A DNA stretch of 64,000 nt from Ligilactobacillus apodemi DSM 16634 = JCM 16172 (GCF_001434405.1 NZ_AZFT01000002.1:21101-85100); one strand, 5' to 3'; shown: positions 25,987-35,755, counted from the stretch's first letter. Program-made: numbers and translations. Notes: a model not told the origin generated them from the letters alone.

Positions 25987-27336
25987 ATGAAAGTTGTTAA
26001 ATTTGGGGGAAGTTCACTCGCTAATGGTGAACAATTTAAAAAAGTTATTCAGATCGTAACTAGTGATCCTAGCCGTCAAGTCATCATCACTTCAGCTCCT
26101 GGCAAACGCTTTGCCGAAGACACTAAGGTCACTGATTTATTGATCGCTTATGCGGAACACTTTTTAGACTATGAAGATACTAGTGCCATCCAAGCAGTGA
26201 TCTTTTCGCGTTACCAAGAAATCGCGCAAACCTTTGAGCTTCCAGCAGATCAGCTCGTTTGGTTAAAAAAAGAGTTGCGTAAATTACAAGAAAAGACTTA
26301 TCCGAATGCCGCTTATTTATTAGCTGCTTTCAAAGCTCACGGGGAATATTTCAATGCTCGCTTATTAACGCTGATCTTAAATCATCTCGGTGTGCCAGCG
26401 CGCTTTGTCGATCCACGTGAAATTGGTCTTTTAGTCACCTCCGATCCAAATAACGCTAGCGTTTTGCCAGATACCTATGAAAATTTTGAAAAATTTAAAT
26501 ACGGCTCAGAGAAATTAATACTTCCCGGGTTTTTTGGGGTAACAGCTGAAGGTGAGATCGCAACCTTTTCGCGCGGTGGCTCAGATATCACGGGGGCAAT
26601 CGTTGCGCGGGGCTTACACGCTGAATTATATGAAAATTTCACCGACGTTGATGCGATCTATGCTGCCAACCCTAGACTCGTCAAAAATCCTTATGCGATC
26701 ACCAAAATGACCTATCGCGAAATGCGAGAATTATCCTACGCTGGGTTTTCAGTCTTCCACGATGAAGCGATCGTCCCTGCGATCGAAGGCCGGGTTAAGA
26801 TCAATGTGAAAAATACCAATCATCCCGACCGTCCTGGGACAATGATCATTCCGTACCAAGAATTCACCCCGTTGACACGCGTTACTGGTATCACTAGTTC
26901 CAAACATTTTGCCGCCCTTTACTTGCATAAATTCTTGTTAAATAAAGGCGCGGGGTTGACCTTAAAGATCCTAAATATCTTATATAAACACGGCATCTCT
27001 TACGAACACATGCCTTCCGGGATCGATGATTTGACGATCATCTTTGATAAAAGTCAGCTCACCGCCGAAAAGAAACAAGCGGTCTCGCGCGACATTCGCG
27101 CTGCTTTACGCCCCGATGAACTAAGCTGGATCGATGATTATGCCTTGATCATGATCGTTGGTGAAGGAATGCATAATCGCATCGGGATCATGAAAGACAT
27201 TATTTTAGCGATTTCTGATCATAACATCAATATTCACATGATCAACCAAGGTGCTTCTGAAATTTCGATCATGCTGGGAACTAAGAGTGCCGATGCTGAT
27301 CGGGCTGTCAAGTACATTTATGAAGCATTCTTTTAA
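25987..27336 (+). CDS. lysC: Aspartate kinase with ACT domains
   Basis: 449 residues from ATG 25987, preceded by AAGGGGA. KFGGSSLA starts the amino-acid kinase domain; FSRGGSDITGAIVARGL and ENFTDVDAIYAANPR follow; two ACT domains at the C-terminus (about 300-449), with GEGMHNRIGIMKDI. It commits aspartate to the threonine/lysine pathway. Co-transcription with thrC suggests a threonine-linked isozyme. Confidence 0.93.
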   Translation: MKVVKFGGSSLANGEQFKKVIQIVTSDPSRQVIITSAPGKRFAEDTKVTDLLIAYAEHFLDYEDTSAIQAVIFSRYQEIAQTFELPADQLVWLKKELRKLQEKTYPNAAYLLAAFKAHGEYFNARLLTLILNHLGVPARFVDPREIGLLVTSDPNNASVLPDTYENFEKFKYGSEKLILPGFFGVTAEGEIATFSRGGSDITGAIVARGLHAELYENFTDVDAIYAANPRLVKNPYAITKMTYREMRELSYAGFSVFHDEAIVPAIEGRVKINVKNTNHPDRPGTMIIPYQEFTPLTRVTGITSSKHFAALYLHKFLLNKGAGLTLKILNILYKHGISYEHMPSGIDDLTIIFDKSQLTAEKKQAVSRDIRAALRPDELSWIDDYALIMIVGEGMHNRIGIMKDIILAISDHNINIHMINQGASEISIMLGTKSADADRAVKYIYEAFF

Positions 27337-27350
27337 AAATGATCCACCCT

Positions 27351-27386
27351 GTAGCTGTGCATTTCACTATGCACAGCTACTTTTTT
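27351..27386 (+). terminator. Terminator of thrC-lysC
   Basis: GTAGCTGTGCAT / ATGCACAGCTAC stem with a 6-base loop and TTTTTT. Confidence 0.92.
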
Positions 27387-27550
27387 AGCTTAAAATGTCT
27401 ATAAATATTTATGGAAGCGCTAACCAAAAGAGCCAAATGACGTTTTTTCGCTAAAAAATCATTCTAGCTTTTTTGCAATTATTCGACTTGACCAACCTTA
27501 GATGTAGCAACAGCTTCTATGGTTAACCAAATTTACCACAGCGAACTAAA
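27387..27550. other. Short non-coding gap
   Basis: No gene or clear signal seen between the lysC terminator and the terminator of the small-peptide gene. Confidence 0.5.
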
Positions 27551-27587
27551 AATGAGACAAAAATCAAACAATGATCTTTGTCTCATT
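27551..27587 (-). terminator. Terminator of the small-peptide gene
   Basis: AATGAGACAAA / TTTGTCTCATT, 11-bp perfect stem, followed on the minus strand by TTTTTA. It ends a short transcript starting near 27830. Confidence 0.8.
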
Positions 27588-27596
27588 ACATACCTA

Positions 27597-27626
27597 CCTA
27601 TTCTTACCTATTCTTACCTATTATCC
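27597..27626. repeat. Short tandem repeat in the peptide-gene 3' region
   Basis: About three copies of TTACCTATTC in a row (last one ending TTA). It lies between the peptide stop and its terminator. Function unknown. Confidence 0.6.
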
Positions 27627-27663
27627 CCTATTTTACCCCGGTAAGCTTACAAGAATCGGCTAG

Positions 27664-27780
27664 CTAATGGTCCCCTCCGCTGTTGGTACTAAGCTTTTTT
27701 TTAGTGCCAAAAACCACTGGCAGTCCTTCTTTTGTAAGCTTTTCAAAATAAATCCTCATAATTTGATCTTTATTTTTCAT
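27664..27780 (-). CDS. Small peptide (38 residues) divergent from an Rgg-like regulator
   Basis: A frame from ATG 27780 to TAG 27664-27666, with a very strong ribosome site (AAGGGGG, 6-7 bases away). The product starts MKNKDQIMRIYFEKLTKEG, continues with a LPVVFGTKKK-like central part, and ends in STNSGGDH. It has no signal sequence or membrane segment. It has its own terminator, and faces an Rgg-type gene across 250 bp of repeated operator-like boxes. It could be a signalling peptide precursor (Rgg regulators often pair with a divergent short peptide gene) or a small target protein. It is less hydrophobic than known SHP pheromones. Confidence 0.6.
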   Translation of the reverse strand: MKNKDQIMRIYFEKLTKEGLPVVFGTKKKLSTNSGGDH

Positions 27781-27810
27781 AAATAACCCCCTTTTTTTAA
27801 TATAAAATTA

Positions 27811-27829
27811 TTAACAATTAATTTGTTAA
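27811..27829. promoter_or_regulatory. Palindrome in the Rgg-peptide intergenic region
   Basis: TTAACAA - TTAAT - TTGTTAA, perfect 7-base arms. It lies about 30 bp upstream of the peptide start codon, near its expected promoter. Confidence 0.45.
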
Positions 27830-27877
27830 CAACTAGAATTATACCCTTTAATTTCTATTTGCCTTTTTTTTATGCGA

Positions 27878-27978
27878 AAAAGGAACTTTTGTGTCAGACA
27901 TGACGTAATATAAAAAAATTTGTATTTAAGGTGTATATCGGAAAAGAGACGTTTGTGCCACAAAAGGGACATTTCTTG
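27878..27978. promoter_or_regulatory. Three imperfect direct repeats, probable regulator sites
   Basis: AAAAGGAACTTTTGTGTCA (27878-27896), AAAAGAGACGTTTGTGCCA (27942-27960) and AAAAGGGACATTTCTTG (27962-27978). The first two agree at 15 of 19 positions. Start-to-start distances are 64 and 20 bp, near whole helical turns. They are placed between the Rgg-like gene and the peptide gene. Confidence 0.5.
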
Positions 27979-28029
27979 TAAACGCCTTACTTAATAAGTA
28001 CTATATAGTATAAGGAAGGAGAAGCATCA

Positions 28030-28890
28030 ATGCAGTATCACAAAGTCGTTTCTGAGCTTCGAACTAACAAAAACATTAGAGTTTCTGACTTACTTTGTGA
28101 CAATATGTCACGCTCAAGTTATAATCGTTATATTTCGGGGAAAACAGACATCTATAGTCAACATTTTTTAGGACTACTCGAGCAGCTCCATATTTCTTTT
28201 TCCGAGTTAGATTTTATTGCACATGGGTACAGCAATTCAAAAAAAGACGCCTTCTTCTTAAATGTGACTTTAGCTGCCGATGCTAGGGACAAAGAAGCTT
28301 TAGTACTCTTATATCACCAAGCTTCTTCACTAACTAAGCATACCCGAAATGACTTTTACACTCATATGATCGATGCCTTAGAAATTATCATTAGTTATCT
28401 TGAGGCTAAGCCATATAGTGTGAATAAAACTAGTTTATATTGTTATTTACTACAGGCTTTTACGTGGACAGATTACGAATTCAAATTTTTCCAATTTATC
28501 CTACCATTTCTTTCACCCACAGAGGTGGAACCTTTTTTAAATAAAGTTGAACGTAATTTTGCTAAAATCAATAATTCGAATTTATACGTCGCTGAACAAT
28601 TTCGCTTACTTTGCGATATCGTTTTTTATTTTTTTCAACACAAGAACTATATTAACGCTTTGCATTATATCAATTTACTAGAAAATTTTGAGCTAGCTGA
28701 AAATCTAGTATACGAAAAATTGCTTTTTATATTCTTCACTAATATAAAAAAATTGCTATTAAATCAACCATCAAGTGTCTGGAAAAAGCCGATCGATGAT
28801 TGTATCGCGACTGCCCAATTTTTAGAAATGTCCAATTTATCTCAAAAATTTGAAAAGACTTTAACTGAACTTAAAAACAGTAGAAAATAA
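28030..28890 (+). CDS. Rgg/GadR/MutR-type transcriptional regulator
   Basis: 286 residues: an N-terminal HTH (about 1-60, ending in the typical LLEQLHISFSELDF) and a long all-helical C-terminal domain as in Rgg proteins, which bind signalling peptides. The HTH is somewhat divergent (LLCDNMSRSSYNRYISGKTD). AAGGAG stands 9 bases before the ATG. Divergent from the 38-residue peptide gene. Its ligand and targets are inferred only. Confidence 0.75.
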   Translation: MQYHKVVSELRTNKNIRVSDLLCDNMSRSSYNRYISGKTDIYSQHFLGLLEQLHISFSELDFIAHGYSNSKKDAFFLNVTLAADARDKEALVLLYHQASSLTKHTRNDFYTHMIDALEIIISYLEAKPYSVNKTSLYCYLLQAFTWTDYEFKFFQFILPFLSPTEVEPFLNKVERNFAKINNSNLYVAEQFRLLCDIVFYFFQHKNYINALHYINLLENFELAENLVYEKLLFIFFTNIKKLLLNQPSSVWKKPIDDCIATAQFLEMSNLSQKFEKTLTELKNSRK

Positions 28891-28898
28891 CACCAATA

Positions 28899-28934
28899 AA
28901 AAATGCGTCCGAGCTAGACTCAGACGCATTTTTC
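28899..28934. terminator. Bidirectional terminator
   Basis: AAAATGCGTC...GACGCATTTTT stem, with a single unpaired base, shared by the convergent Rgg-like and asnB genes. Confidence 0.85.
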
Positions 28935-30812
28935 TTATTTAGTGATCTTTACTTTGCTTAAAGTATCTGCTGTTGTATCTTCTGGGAAGTAAACTTGATA
29001 CCACAAAATAAAGGTATAAATCGTAAAGATTTTTTGCATGGAAGACTTACCGTTGATGTGTTCTTGTAAGATTTCCAATAAAGCATCGGTATCAAAGAAT
29101 TTCTTAGCTACATCAGAGGTGAAAGCTTCTTCGATCCGTTTTCTAAACTTGTCTTCTTTGATCCAACTTGCGATTGGTGATGGGAAGCCAAGTTTTTCTT
29201 TTTTAGCCACATCTTGTGGTAATTCAGCTGCCGCTGCCGCCCGTAAGGAGACTTTGGTTTCATCTCCCTTGATACGAGTGTTGATCGGCATTGTTGCCGC
29301 AAATTCAGCTACTTTTTTATCAACTAATGGTGTCCGCACTTCAAGTGAGTTACACATACTCATACGATCAGCCTTGTGTAAAATATCAAATGGCAACCAA
29401 GTATTGATATCAAAGTATTGCATTTGTGTCATTTCATCTTTGCCTTTTACATCATCAAAGATATGTTGGGTATAAGCACCTGAATCAACATTTAAATCTT
29501 TATTTTTCAAAATCTTATCCCGATCATGGTAGTTGAAGACATAGTTTACTCGGTAGTAGCGTTCACTTAACGGTTGAGACCCACGTACCAAGAAACGTTG
29601 ACCGTGGAAACGTGGTAAATCGATCACCATCTTGGAGAAGGCCTTACGTAACCCAGCCGGAACATATTTTTGATATGTTTCAAATGGACGAGCTTCAAGA
29701 TAAGTGTTGTATCCACCAAAGAACTCATCAGCACCTTCACCAGAAAGCGCAACTTTAACTTGTTTTCTAGTTCCTTTTGAGAGATAGTAAAGCTGCATTG
29801 CAGAAGGGTTAGAGAGCGGTTCATCCATGTAATACATGATCGTTGGCAAGATATCAAAGTAATCATTGCCATCCATCGTGATCCGCGTGTTTTCTTGGCC
29901 GATCTTCTTAGCAAAGCGTGATGACCAGTCTAATTCACTATATTTTGAGTGTTCAAACCCTAATGAAAATGACTTGATCGGTTTTAATTTTGCAGCTTCG
30001 TTCAAGACATAACTTGAGTCGACCCCACTGGAAAGAAAGCTACCGACTTCAACGTCAGCGACCATGTGGGCTTCAACTGATTCATCGACGATACCACGGA
30101 TCTTTTTAGCATCTTCTTCGATCGTTTGGTTCTTGTCGATGTGATCATAGTTAAATTTGTAATATTGATGAATTTCTGTTTCACCATCTTTGTGGATGAA
30201 ATAATGTCCTGGTAAAAGCTTGTAGACATTTTTGAACATCGTTTCTTTAGATGGGATAAATTCAAAACTCAAGTGGATCGGTAAGAGTTTTTCATTAAAT
30301 TCCTTTACAAATTTTGGATGATCTAAAAATGCTTTGATCTCAGATGCCCACAAGAAGCTTTGACCGTCATCGTAGTAATACATTGGCTTGATACCAAAAT
30401 GATCACGTGCCCCAAAGACTTCTTTTGTCTTGCGGTCATAAATCACAAAAGCATACATCCCACGTAGTTTATCCAATAATTTTGGTCCCCAAGCATCGTA
30501 GCCGTGAATCAAAACTTCAGAGTCAACGTCGGTTCTAAATTCATAGCCTAATTTTTTTAATTCTTCACGAATTTCACGATAATTGTAAATTTCACCATTA
30601 AATGTCAAGACCTTTGTCTCATTACTGTTGTACATTGGTTGTTTACCATGTTCTAAGTCAATGATCGAAAGGCGTCTAAATCCCATTGCAGTTCCTTCAT
30701 CAGCGAAGTAAGCTTCGTCATCAGGTCCCCGGTGACGGATACGATCAGCCATTTTTTCGATCGTATCTTCAGGAATATCAGTTTGATTAACATAACCAAC
30801 AAAACCACACAT
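28935..30812 (-). CDS. asnB: Asparagine synthase, glutamine-hydrolysing
   Basis: 625 residues from ATG 30812, so that the catalytic Cys directly follows Met (MCGFVGY), as the class II glutaminase domain requires; AAAGGAGA is 7 bases upstream. Glutaminase domain about 1-210 (RGPDDEA, LTFNGEIYNY); synthetase domain with the pyrophosphate loop SSGVDSSY near residue 260. It converts Asp and Gln to Asn. Monocistronic, downstream of dnaB in the same direction. Confidence 0.95.
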   Translation of the reverse strand: MCGFVGYVNQTDIPEDTIEKMADRIRHRGPDDEAYFADEGTAMGFRRLSIIDLEHGKQPMYNSNETKVLTFNGEIYNYREIREELKKLGYEFRTDVDSEVLIHGYDAWGPKLLDKLRGMYAFVIYDRKTKEVFGARDHFGIKPMYYYDDGQSFLWASEIKAFLDHPKFVKEFNEKLLPIHLSFEFIPSKETMFKNVYKLLPGHYFIHKDGETEIHQYYKFNYDHIDKNQTIEEDAKKIRGIVDESVEAHMVADVEVGSFLSSGVDSSYVLNEAAKLKPIKSFSLGFEHSKYSELDWSSRFAKKIGQENTRITMDGNDYFDILPTIMYYMDEPLSNPSAMQLYYLSKGTRKQVKVALSGEGADEFFGGYNTYLEARPFETYQKYVPAGLRKAFSKMVIDLPRFHGQRFLVRGSQPLSERYYRVNYVFNYHDRDKILKNKDLNVDSGAYTQHIFDDVKGKDEMTQMQYFDINTWLPFDILHKADRMSMCNSLEVRTPLVDKKVAEFAATMPINTRIKGDETKVSLRAAAAAELPQDVAKKEKLGFPSPIASWIKEDKFRKRIEEAFTSDVAKKFFDTDALLEILQEHINGKSSMQKIFTIYTFILWYQVYFPEDTTADTLSKVKITK

Positions 30813-30903
30813 AAATGTTTCTCCTTTAAACTTATAGGTTTTTTTCATTTGCCAGTCTACTGCCTAAGATTAATCCTTATTACCTTAATTGTCAAAAACT
30901 ATT

Positions 30904-32292
30904 TTAGGATGGCTCAGGTATATATGAGATATTAGCAAACTTATTATACGATTTAATAAATAAGAGTTTAACAGTTCCCCGCGCCCCCGCACGGTTCTTT
31001 TCGATGATAAGTTCCACTTCCCCAACGTCTTGATTTTGGATCTCATCTTCATTATCATCGTCTTTTTCTTCACCATCAGCTCGTTCATAGTAGTCATCCC
31101 GGTAAAGAAAGGCTACGATATCAGCATCTTGTTCGATCGAACCAGATTCCCTAATATCTGAAAGGACTGGGCGTTTATCTTGGCGCTGTTCAACGCCACG
31201 AGAAAGCTGAGATAATGCAATGATCGGAACTGAGAGCTCTTTTGATAATTTCTTTAATTGCCGTGAGATCTCGGAAACTTCTTGTTGGCGACTTTCTTTG
31301 TTTGAGCCTTCGATCAATTGTAAATAATCGATCACGATCAAACCCAGATTGCCTTTTTCTTTAGCTAGGCGCCGACTTTTGGCTCGGATCTCTGACATTT
31401 TGATCCCAGGGGTATCATCAATATAGATATTTGTTTTTGATAAAGCCCCCACTGCGACGATCAAATTAGCCCATTCTTGGTTATCCAATTGCCCCGTACG
31501 CAAATGATTAGCGCTGATCGACCCTTCCGCACAGATCATCCGATTAACGAGTGATTCTGCACTCATTTCTAGGGAAAATAAGGCAATCGTCTTGTCCGTT
31601 GAGGTACCGATATTTTGGGCAATATTTAACGCAAAAGCCGTTTTTCCGACAGCGGGACGGGCCGCTAAGATGATCAAGTTATCTGGTTGCAAGCCCGCCG
31701 TCATGTGATCAAAGTCTCGGTAGCCCGTCGCAAGCCCGGTGATATCTTCTTCTTGTTTTGAAAGTTTATCGATCTCATCTAACGAATCGGTCAAAACTTT
31801 TCCGATCTCTTTAAAACCACTTTGCGTCCGATTTTCAGCAACTTCCATGATCTGACGCTCGGCTGATTCTAACAGTTGTGAGACGGGCTCATCTTGTTCT
31901 TTAGCCTGCGTAATGATATTTGTCGCCGCCGAGATCATCCGACGTAAAACGGCCTTTTCTGCCACTAATTTAGCATAGTATCCGATATTAGCTGCCGTCG
32001 GTACGGATGAAGCCAGCTCAGCGATGTAGGCCACACCACCAACATCATCTAGTTGATTGTTCATCTCAAGCCGACTATTGACAGTCAAAACATCAATTGC
32101 TTCACCATCGTCGTTTAAGTCGATCATTGTTTGGAAAAGTATTTGGTGCGCGCGCCGATAGAAGTCATCTGCCTCTACAAACTCCATTGCATCAGCCAAA
32201 GCATCGGGGCTTAAGAAAACCGCACCTAAGACAGCTTGCTCGGCTTCGATATTTTGCGGTGGCAAGCTGTCATTTAAAAGTTCATTATCCAA
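30904..32292 (-). CDS. dnaB: Replicative DNA helicase DnaB
   Basis: 462 residues: N-terminal DnaG-interacting domain (1-110), RecA-like ATPase with Walker A ARPAVGKTAFALN and LGLIVIDYLQLI. The B. subtilis orthologue is called dnaC. An acidic insertion (EEKDDDNEDE, near residue 410) is present. It normally follows rplI closely; here 8.8 kb of accessory genes intervene. Confidence 0.95.
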   Translation of the reverse strand: MDNELLNDSLPPQNIEAEQAVLGAVFLSPDALADAMEFVEADDFYRRAHQILFQTMIDLNDDGEAIDVLTVNSRLEMNNQLDDVGGVAYIAELASSVPTAANIGYYAKLVAEKAVLRRMISAATNIITQAKEQDEPVSQLLESAERQIMEVAENRTQSGFKEIGKVLTDSLDEIDKLSKQEEDITGLATGYRDFDHMTAGLQPDNLIILAARPAVGKTAFALNIAQNIGTSTDKTIALFSLEMSAESLVNRMICAEGSISANHLRTGQLDNQEWANLIVAVGALSKTNIYIDDTPGIKMSEIRAKSRRLAKEKGNLGLIVIDYLQLIEGSNKESRQQEVSEISRQLKKLSKELSVPIIALSQLSRGVEQRQDKRPVLSDIRESGSIEQDADIVAFLYRDDYYERADGEEKDDDNEDEIQNQDVGEVELIIEKNRAGARGTVKLLFIKSYNKFANISYIPEPS

Positions 32293-32376
32293 CCAGCTTC
32301 ATCCTTTCTGCAAATTAAGTGTACAACTTGCAATTATAACACAAAACCTAGGTTAAGATAGCTAGTATGAGTTAGC

Positions 32377-34041
32377 CTATTTGGCTAGGTCTTTGGTGCG
32401 GTTTTTTATGCATAATTTAGCGCCATCTGCCACCACTTCTAGCTTTTTAGTAAACAATTTTTGGTGATCATAGTTGCGGTGCGAAATGAATAAGATGGTT
32501 AACCCTGGAAATTTTCTCACGATATTTTGAAGAATTTGTTTTTCAAGTTCACGATCAAGGGCACTCGTACTTTCATCTAAAACTAAAATTTCTGGGTTTC
32601 GCACCAAAGCTCGAGCTAAGCCAATTTGTTGGCGTTGTCCTCCTGAAAAATTAACTTGATCAGGATAAACCATTTCATCTAAACGCAAGCGTAATTCCGG
32701 TGAAAAATGCAATAGTTCCATGATCAACTGTAATTTTTCAGCTGAAACCTTGCGTTCTAAACAAATATTTTCTCGCAAAGTACCGTAATATAGCTTGATC
32801 TTTTGCGTAAGAAAGACACACTTAGCTTGCCACTCATTTCTAGTGATCAGCTCAATGCTACGCCCACCAAAGCTTATTTTATCTATCCTTGCTTGCCGTG
32901 CCGTTTCACTTTCTGGGTACTGTAATATTGCTTGCAGTAACGTCGTTTTCCCACTACCACTCTTGCCCATAAACCAAATTTTTTCACCCTTAGTGAGAAC
33001 GAATTTTGATTCCAAAAATAATTTTTCCGGGATGAGTAACAGACCTGGTTGTACTTCTAATGGTAATAACTCACCAGCTGTAGTCCTACTTTTTATGGTC
33101 AACTGTTTTTGCGCAAGTTTTTGTTGCAGTTGTTCTAGGCGCGTGACCACTGGTTTGATTTGACGGAAATCCAATAATAACATAACTAGCACTTCCATAG
33201 CCGGAATCAGCCACTGATATATCTGATACACTGCTACTGTATTAGCGATAAGTGTCGTTTTACTGTGATCGATCTGCCAAAATAAACTGCTAAAAATCGT
33301 CAGTAAACATAAACTTTGGATAATATCTTGCCATAACTTAATGTGTGCTACTTGACGATTTATCTTTTTTTGTGTGTCCCTTAGTTTCTCAGCCTGCTTA
33401 TTCCAAGTGTTTTGCATTTTAGTCAAAAATGGATAATTATTTAAAATACTTAGTTTTCCCCGAAAAATCAAATCAGACAACTGATTCCATGCAGTCAGTT
33501 GTTCAAGTAATTCAATATTACTTTGTTCCAACACCTTTGATCGGCGATAAAGTAACAGATTTAAACCTAAACTCAGTACTAAGACAACACAACCGACCAC
33601 TGGTAAAAGAGCGAGCATGAGGCTAAATCCGATAATGATCGTGGAACATAACCAAAAAAAGTTCCCGATTCCTCTAAATAATCTACCAACTAAGTCCTCA
33701 GATTCATCTAAAATAAGATGCAATAATTTTTCCTTAGTCAGCGTAATCCCTGGTTTTTGCAGTAGCATTTGAAATAGTTTTTTTCGTAAGCGATAACCAT
33801 TTTCGATCACAAAAGACGACAAATATAAATCAACGATGATCAAACCACAAGTCACAATTGGGATCAAAACCATTATTATGCAAATAACTACTAAAAGTTT
33901 CCGATTTTCTTGTGGTAATATCTCAGTCAAAATAACCTTGGTCAATAAGGGCGTTAAGAGCAAAATAACGGAACGCACCAAAGTTATTAAGACGATCACA
34001 CCTTTTCTTTGCCAACTACTTTGCAGTAATGTTCGTATCAT
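32377..34041 (-). CDS. ABC half-transporter (membrane + ATPase), partner 2
   Basis: 554 residues. Six-helix exporter domain (about 1-300) and nucleotide-binding domain with MGKSGSGKTTLL, NFSGGQRQQIGLARAL, LVLDESTSALD and SHRN: all catalytic elements are present. It overlaps the end of the next ABC gene by 26 bases, so they probably make a heterodimeric exporter in the cytoplasmic membrane. Substrate unknown. Low GC relative to core genes. Confidence 0.85.
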   Translation of the reverse strand: MIRTLLQSSWQRKGVIVLITLVRSVILLLTPLLTKVILTEILPQENRKLLVVICIIMVLIPIVTCGLIIVDLYLSSFVIENGYRLRKKLFQMLLQKPGITLTKEKLLHLILDESEDLVGRLFRGIGNFFWLCSTIIIGFSLMLALLPVVGCVVLVLSLGLNLLLYRRSKVLEQSNIELLEQLTAWNQLSDLIFRGKLSILNNYPFLTKMQNTWNKQAEKLRDTQKKINRQVAHIKLWQDIIQSLCLLTIFSSLFWQIDHSKTTLIANTVAVYQIYQWLIPAMEVLVMLLLDFRQIKPVVTRLEQLQQKLAQKQLTIKSRTTAGELLPLEVQPGLLLIPEKLFLESKFVLTKGEKIWFMGKSGSGKTTLLQAILQYPESETARQARIDKISFGGRSIELITRNEWQAKCVFLTQKIKLYYGTLRENICLERKVSAEKLQLIMELLHFSPELRLRLDEMVYPDQVNFSGGQRQQIGLARALVRNPEILVLDESTSALDRELEKQILQNIVRKFPGLTILFISHRNYDHQKLFTKKLEVVADGAKLCIKNRTKDLAK

Positions 34042-35602
34042 TTATTTGCCCCACTCTCTTAAAATCTGTGTACGCTAATTGCCCATTTTCTAAATATAAG
34101 ACCTTGTCAGTTGGCTTTAAATGCTGCGTTCGATGTAAAATTTCGATCACGATCAAGTCTTGGCGTGCATCCACTAATTTAGTGAGCTCTTTAGCTATCT
34201 GCCCATCTAATGCTGCTGTGATCTCATCTAATAACAACAATCCTTTTGCTTGCGCTAATGCACGTAAGATCCAAATGATCTGCCTTTCTCCCCCTGACAA
34301 TCCAGCGTGATCTTCATTGACTATTGTTTCGGCCCCCTTTTCAAAGCGACTGACCCAATCATCAAAGAATTTTTGTTCCGCAGGCAAAAGTCGACTTTCA
34401 GGTGTAAGCCAGATATTTTCACGAATCGTTCCTGGTAAAATGATTCCCTGTTGTGCCACTAGAGTCACTTGCCGGCGTAAATCTTGGCGTTTAAACGAAG
34501 CGATTTTATTTTGGTTATATTTGATTTCAACATCTGACCCAGCATCATAGCCACAAAGTTGGTTAAACAAAGTTGATTTTCCGCTACCTGTTTTCCCCAA
34601 TAAATAAAGATGTTTTCCCGGAGTCAGTGTTACAACTAATTGTTTACTTTGAATAAATTCTACTTGGTTTAGCTTCGGCAACGACAAACCTCCTGACTTG
34701 ATTTCCTTTAAAGCTAAGTAATTGTTTAATGAGCGTCGTGCCAAAAGTGCCTGCTGTACATCGAGTAATAAGATAAAAACATTTTTAAATGGTGCATTAA
34801 GATATGTAAGATAACCTAAAATGCTCACCAGTTGTCCCAAAGTGAGTGCGTGTGCCATAAATAAGTAACCCCCGATCAAGAATGCTAGCGCAAGCGAAAG
34901 TGCGTCTAACGTTCGGGGAAAAGTTTTGAAGATATTTTTAGCAACATCAACTTTCAAAAATAATTCAGCCCAGTGCTGTTGTTGCTTACTGAAACGTTCT
35001 ACAAAAAAAGGAGCATTATTGAATTGATAGATTTCTGCTTTATTTTCAAAACTATTATTAGCAATCTCTTGACTTTCGATCTGCGTTTTACGCAAAGCTA
35101 CTAAGATCTTTTTTTGCCGATAATTGAAATATTTTGTAGGCAAGGTATAACAGACCATTGGTGATAAAATTGCCAATAATAACCATAGATCAATTTTTCC
35201 CAGTGCATAAACTGCTAGTAAAAAAGTTATACTTTGTTGCAGACATTTAGGTAAGGTAGCTGCAAAAAATTGTTGCAATGCTTGAATATCAGCAGAAAAT
35301 AGTTGCCGGTATTCTCCAGTCCCTAACAAAACATCAGTATCTAATAAAACATACTTATCGATCACTTTATGGCGCATCTCATCTGCATATTCAATGCCCA
35401 AAGTTTGCGTGACATACTGATTTATTGCATTTAATATATTTATTCCAAATAGTAATATTGCTAGTGCGATCATTGGTCTAGCCAAAACCTGATTTTGAAC
35501 AAATGCATCAGTTAAGCTTCCAATAATTTTCGGAAGTTGGACACTCAAATATCCTAGTAATAAACTTCCAACAACTACTATAACTAGGTGGATTTTTTTC
35601 AC
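34016..35602 (-). CDS. ABC half-transporter (membrane + ATPase), partner 1
   Basis: 528 residues; exporter-type membrane domain beginning almost at residue 1 (slightly short at the N-terminus), and an ATPase domain with LGKTGSGKSTLF, LSGGERQIIWILRAL, LLLDEITAALD and an H-loop His in EILHRTQH. First gene of the two-gene operon. It is divergent from three paralogous small membrane protein genes, which may belong to the same function. Confidence 0.85.
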   Translation of the reverse strand: MKKIHLVIVVVGSLLLGYLSVQLPKIIGSLTDAFVQNQVLARPMIALAILLFGINILNAINQYVTQTLGIEYADEMRHKVIDKYVLLDTDVLLGTGEYRQLFSADIQALQQFFAATLPKCLQQSITFLLAVYALGKIDLWLLLAILSPMVCYTLPTKYFNYRQKKILVALRKTQIESQEIANNSFENKAEIYQFNNAPFFVERFSKQQQHWAELFLKVDVAKNIFKTFPRTLDALSLALAFLIGGYLFMAHALTLGQLVSILGYLTYLNAPFKNVFILLLDVQQALLARRSLNNYLALKEIKSGGLSLPKLNQVEFIQSKQLVVTLTPGKHLYLLGKTGSGKSTLFNQLCGYDAGSDVEIKYNQNKIASFKRQDLRRQVTLVAQQGIILPGTIRENIWLTPESRLLPAEQKFFDDWVSRFEKGAETIVNEDHAGLSGGERQIIWILRALAQAKGLLLLDEITAALDGQIAKELTKLVDARQDLIVIEILHRTQHLKPTDKVLYLENGQLAYTDFKRVGQINDTNITAK

Positions 35603-35755
35603 GTCAATTCCTCAGATCTAAAATAAATTTCGTGCTCTGCGACTTAAATCAAACAATTTCTCTTTTTATTTTCTAATTATTCTAACCTAGTTATAATCAT
35701 AATGCAAATCGAAGTTAACCCCGGAAATACCACTATTTTAGCTATTTATTTCAAG

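Noticed and set aside
27597..27626. CRISPR-like short repeats
   Set aside because: Only three 10-bp tandem units with no spacers; no cas genes in the window.
29038..29475. 145-codon plus-strand frame opposite asnB
   Set aside because: Antisense shadow of a clear asparagine synthase.
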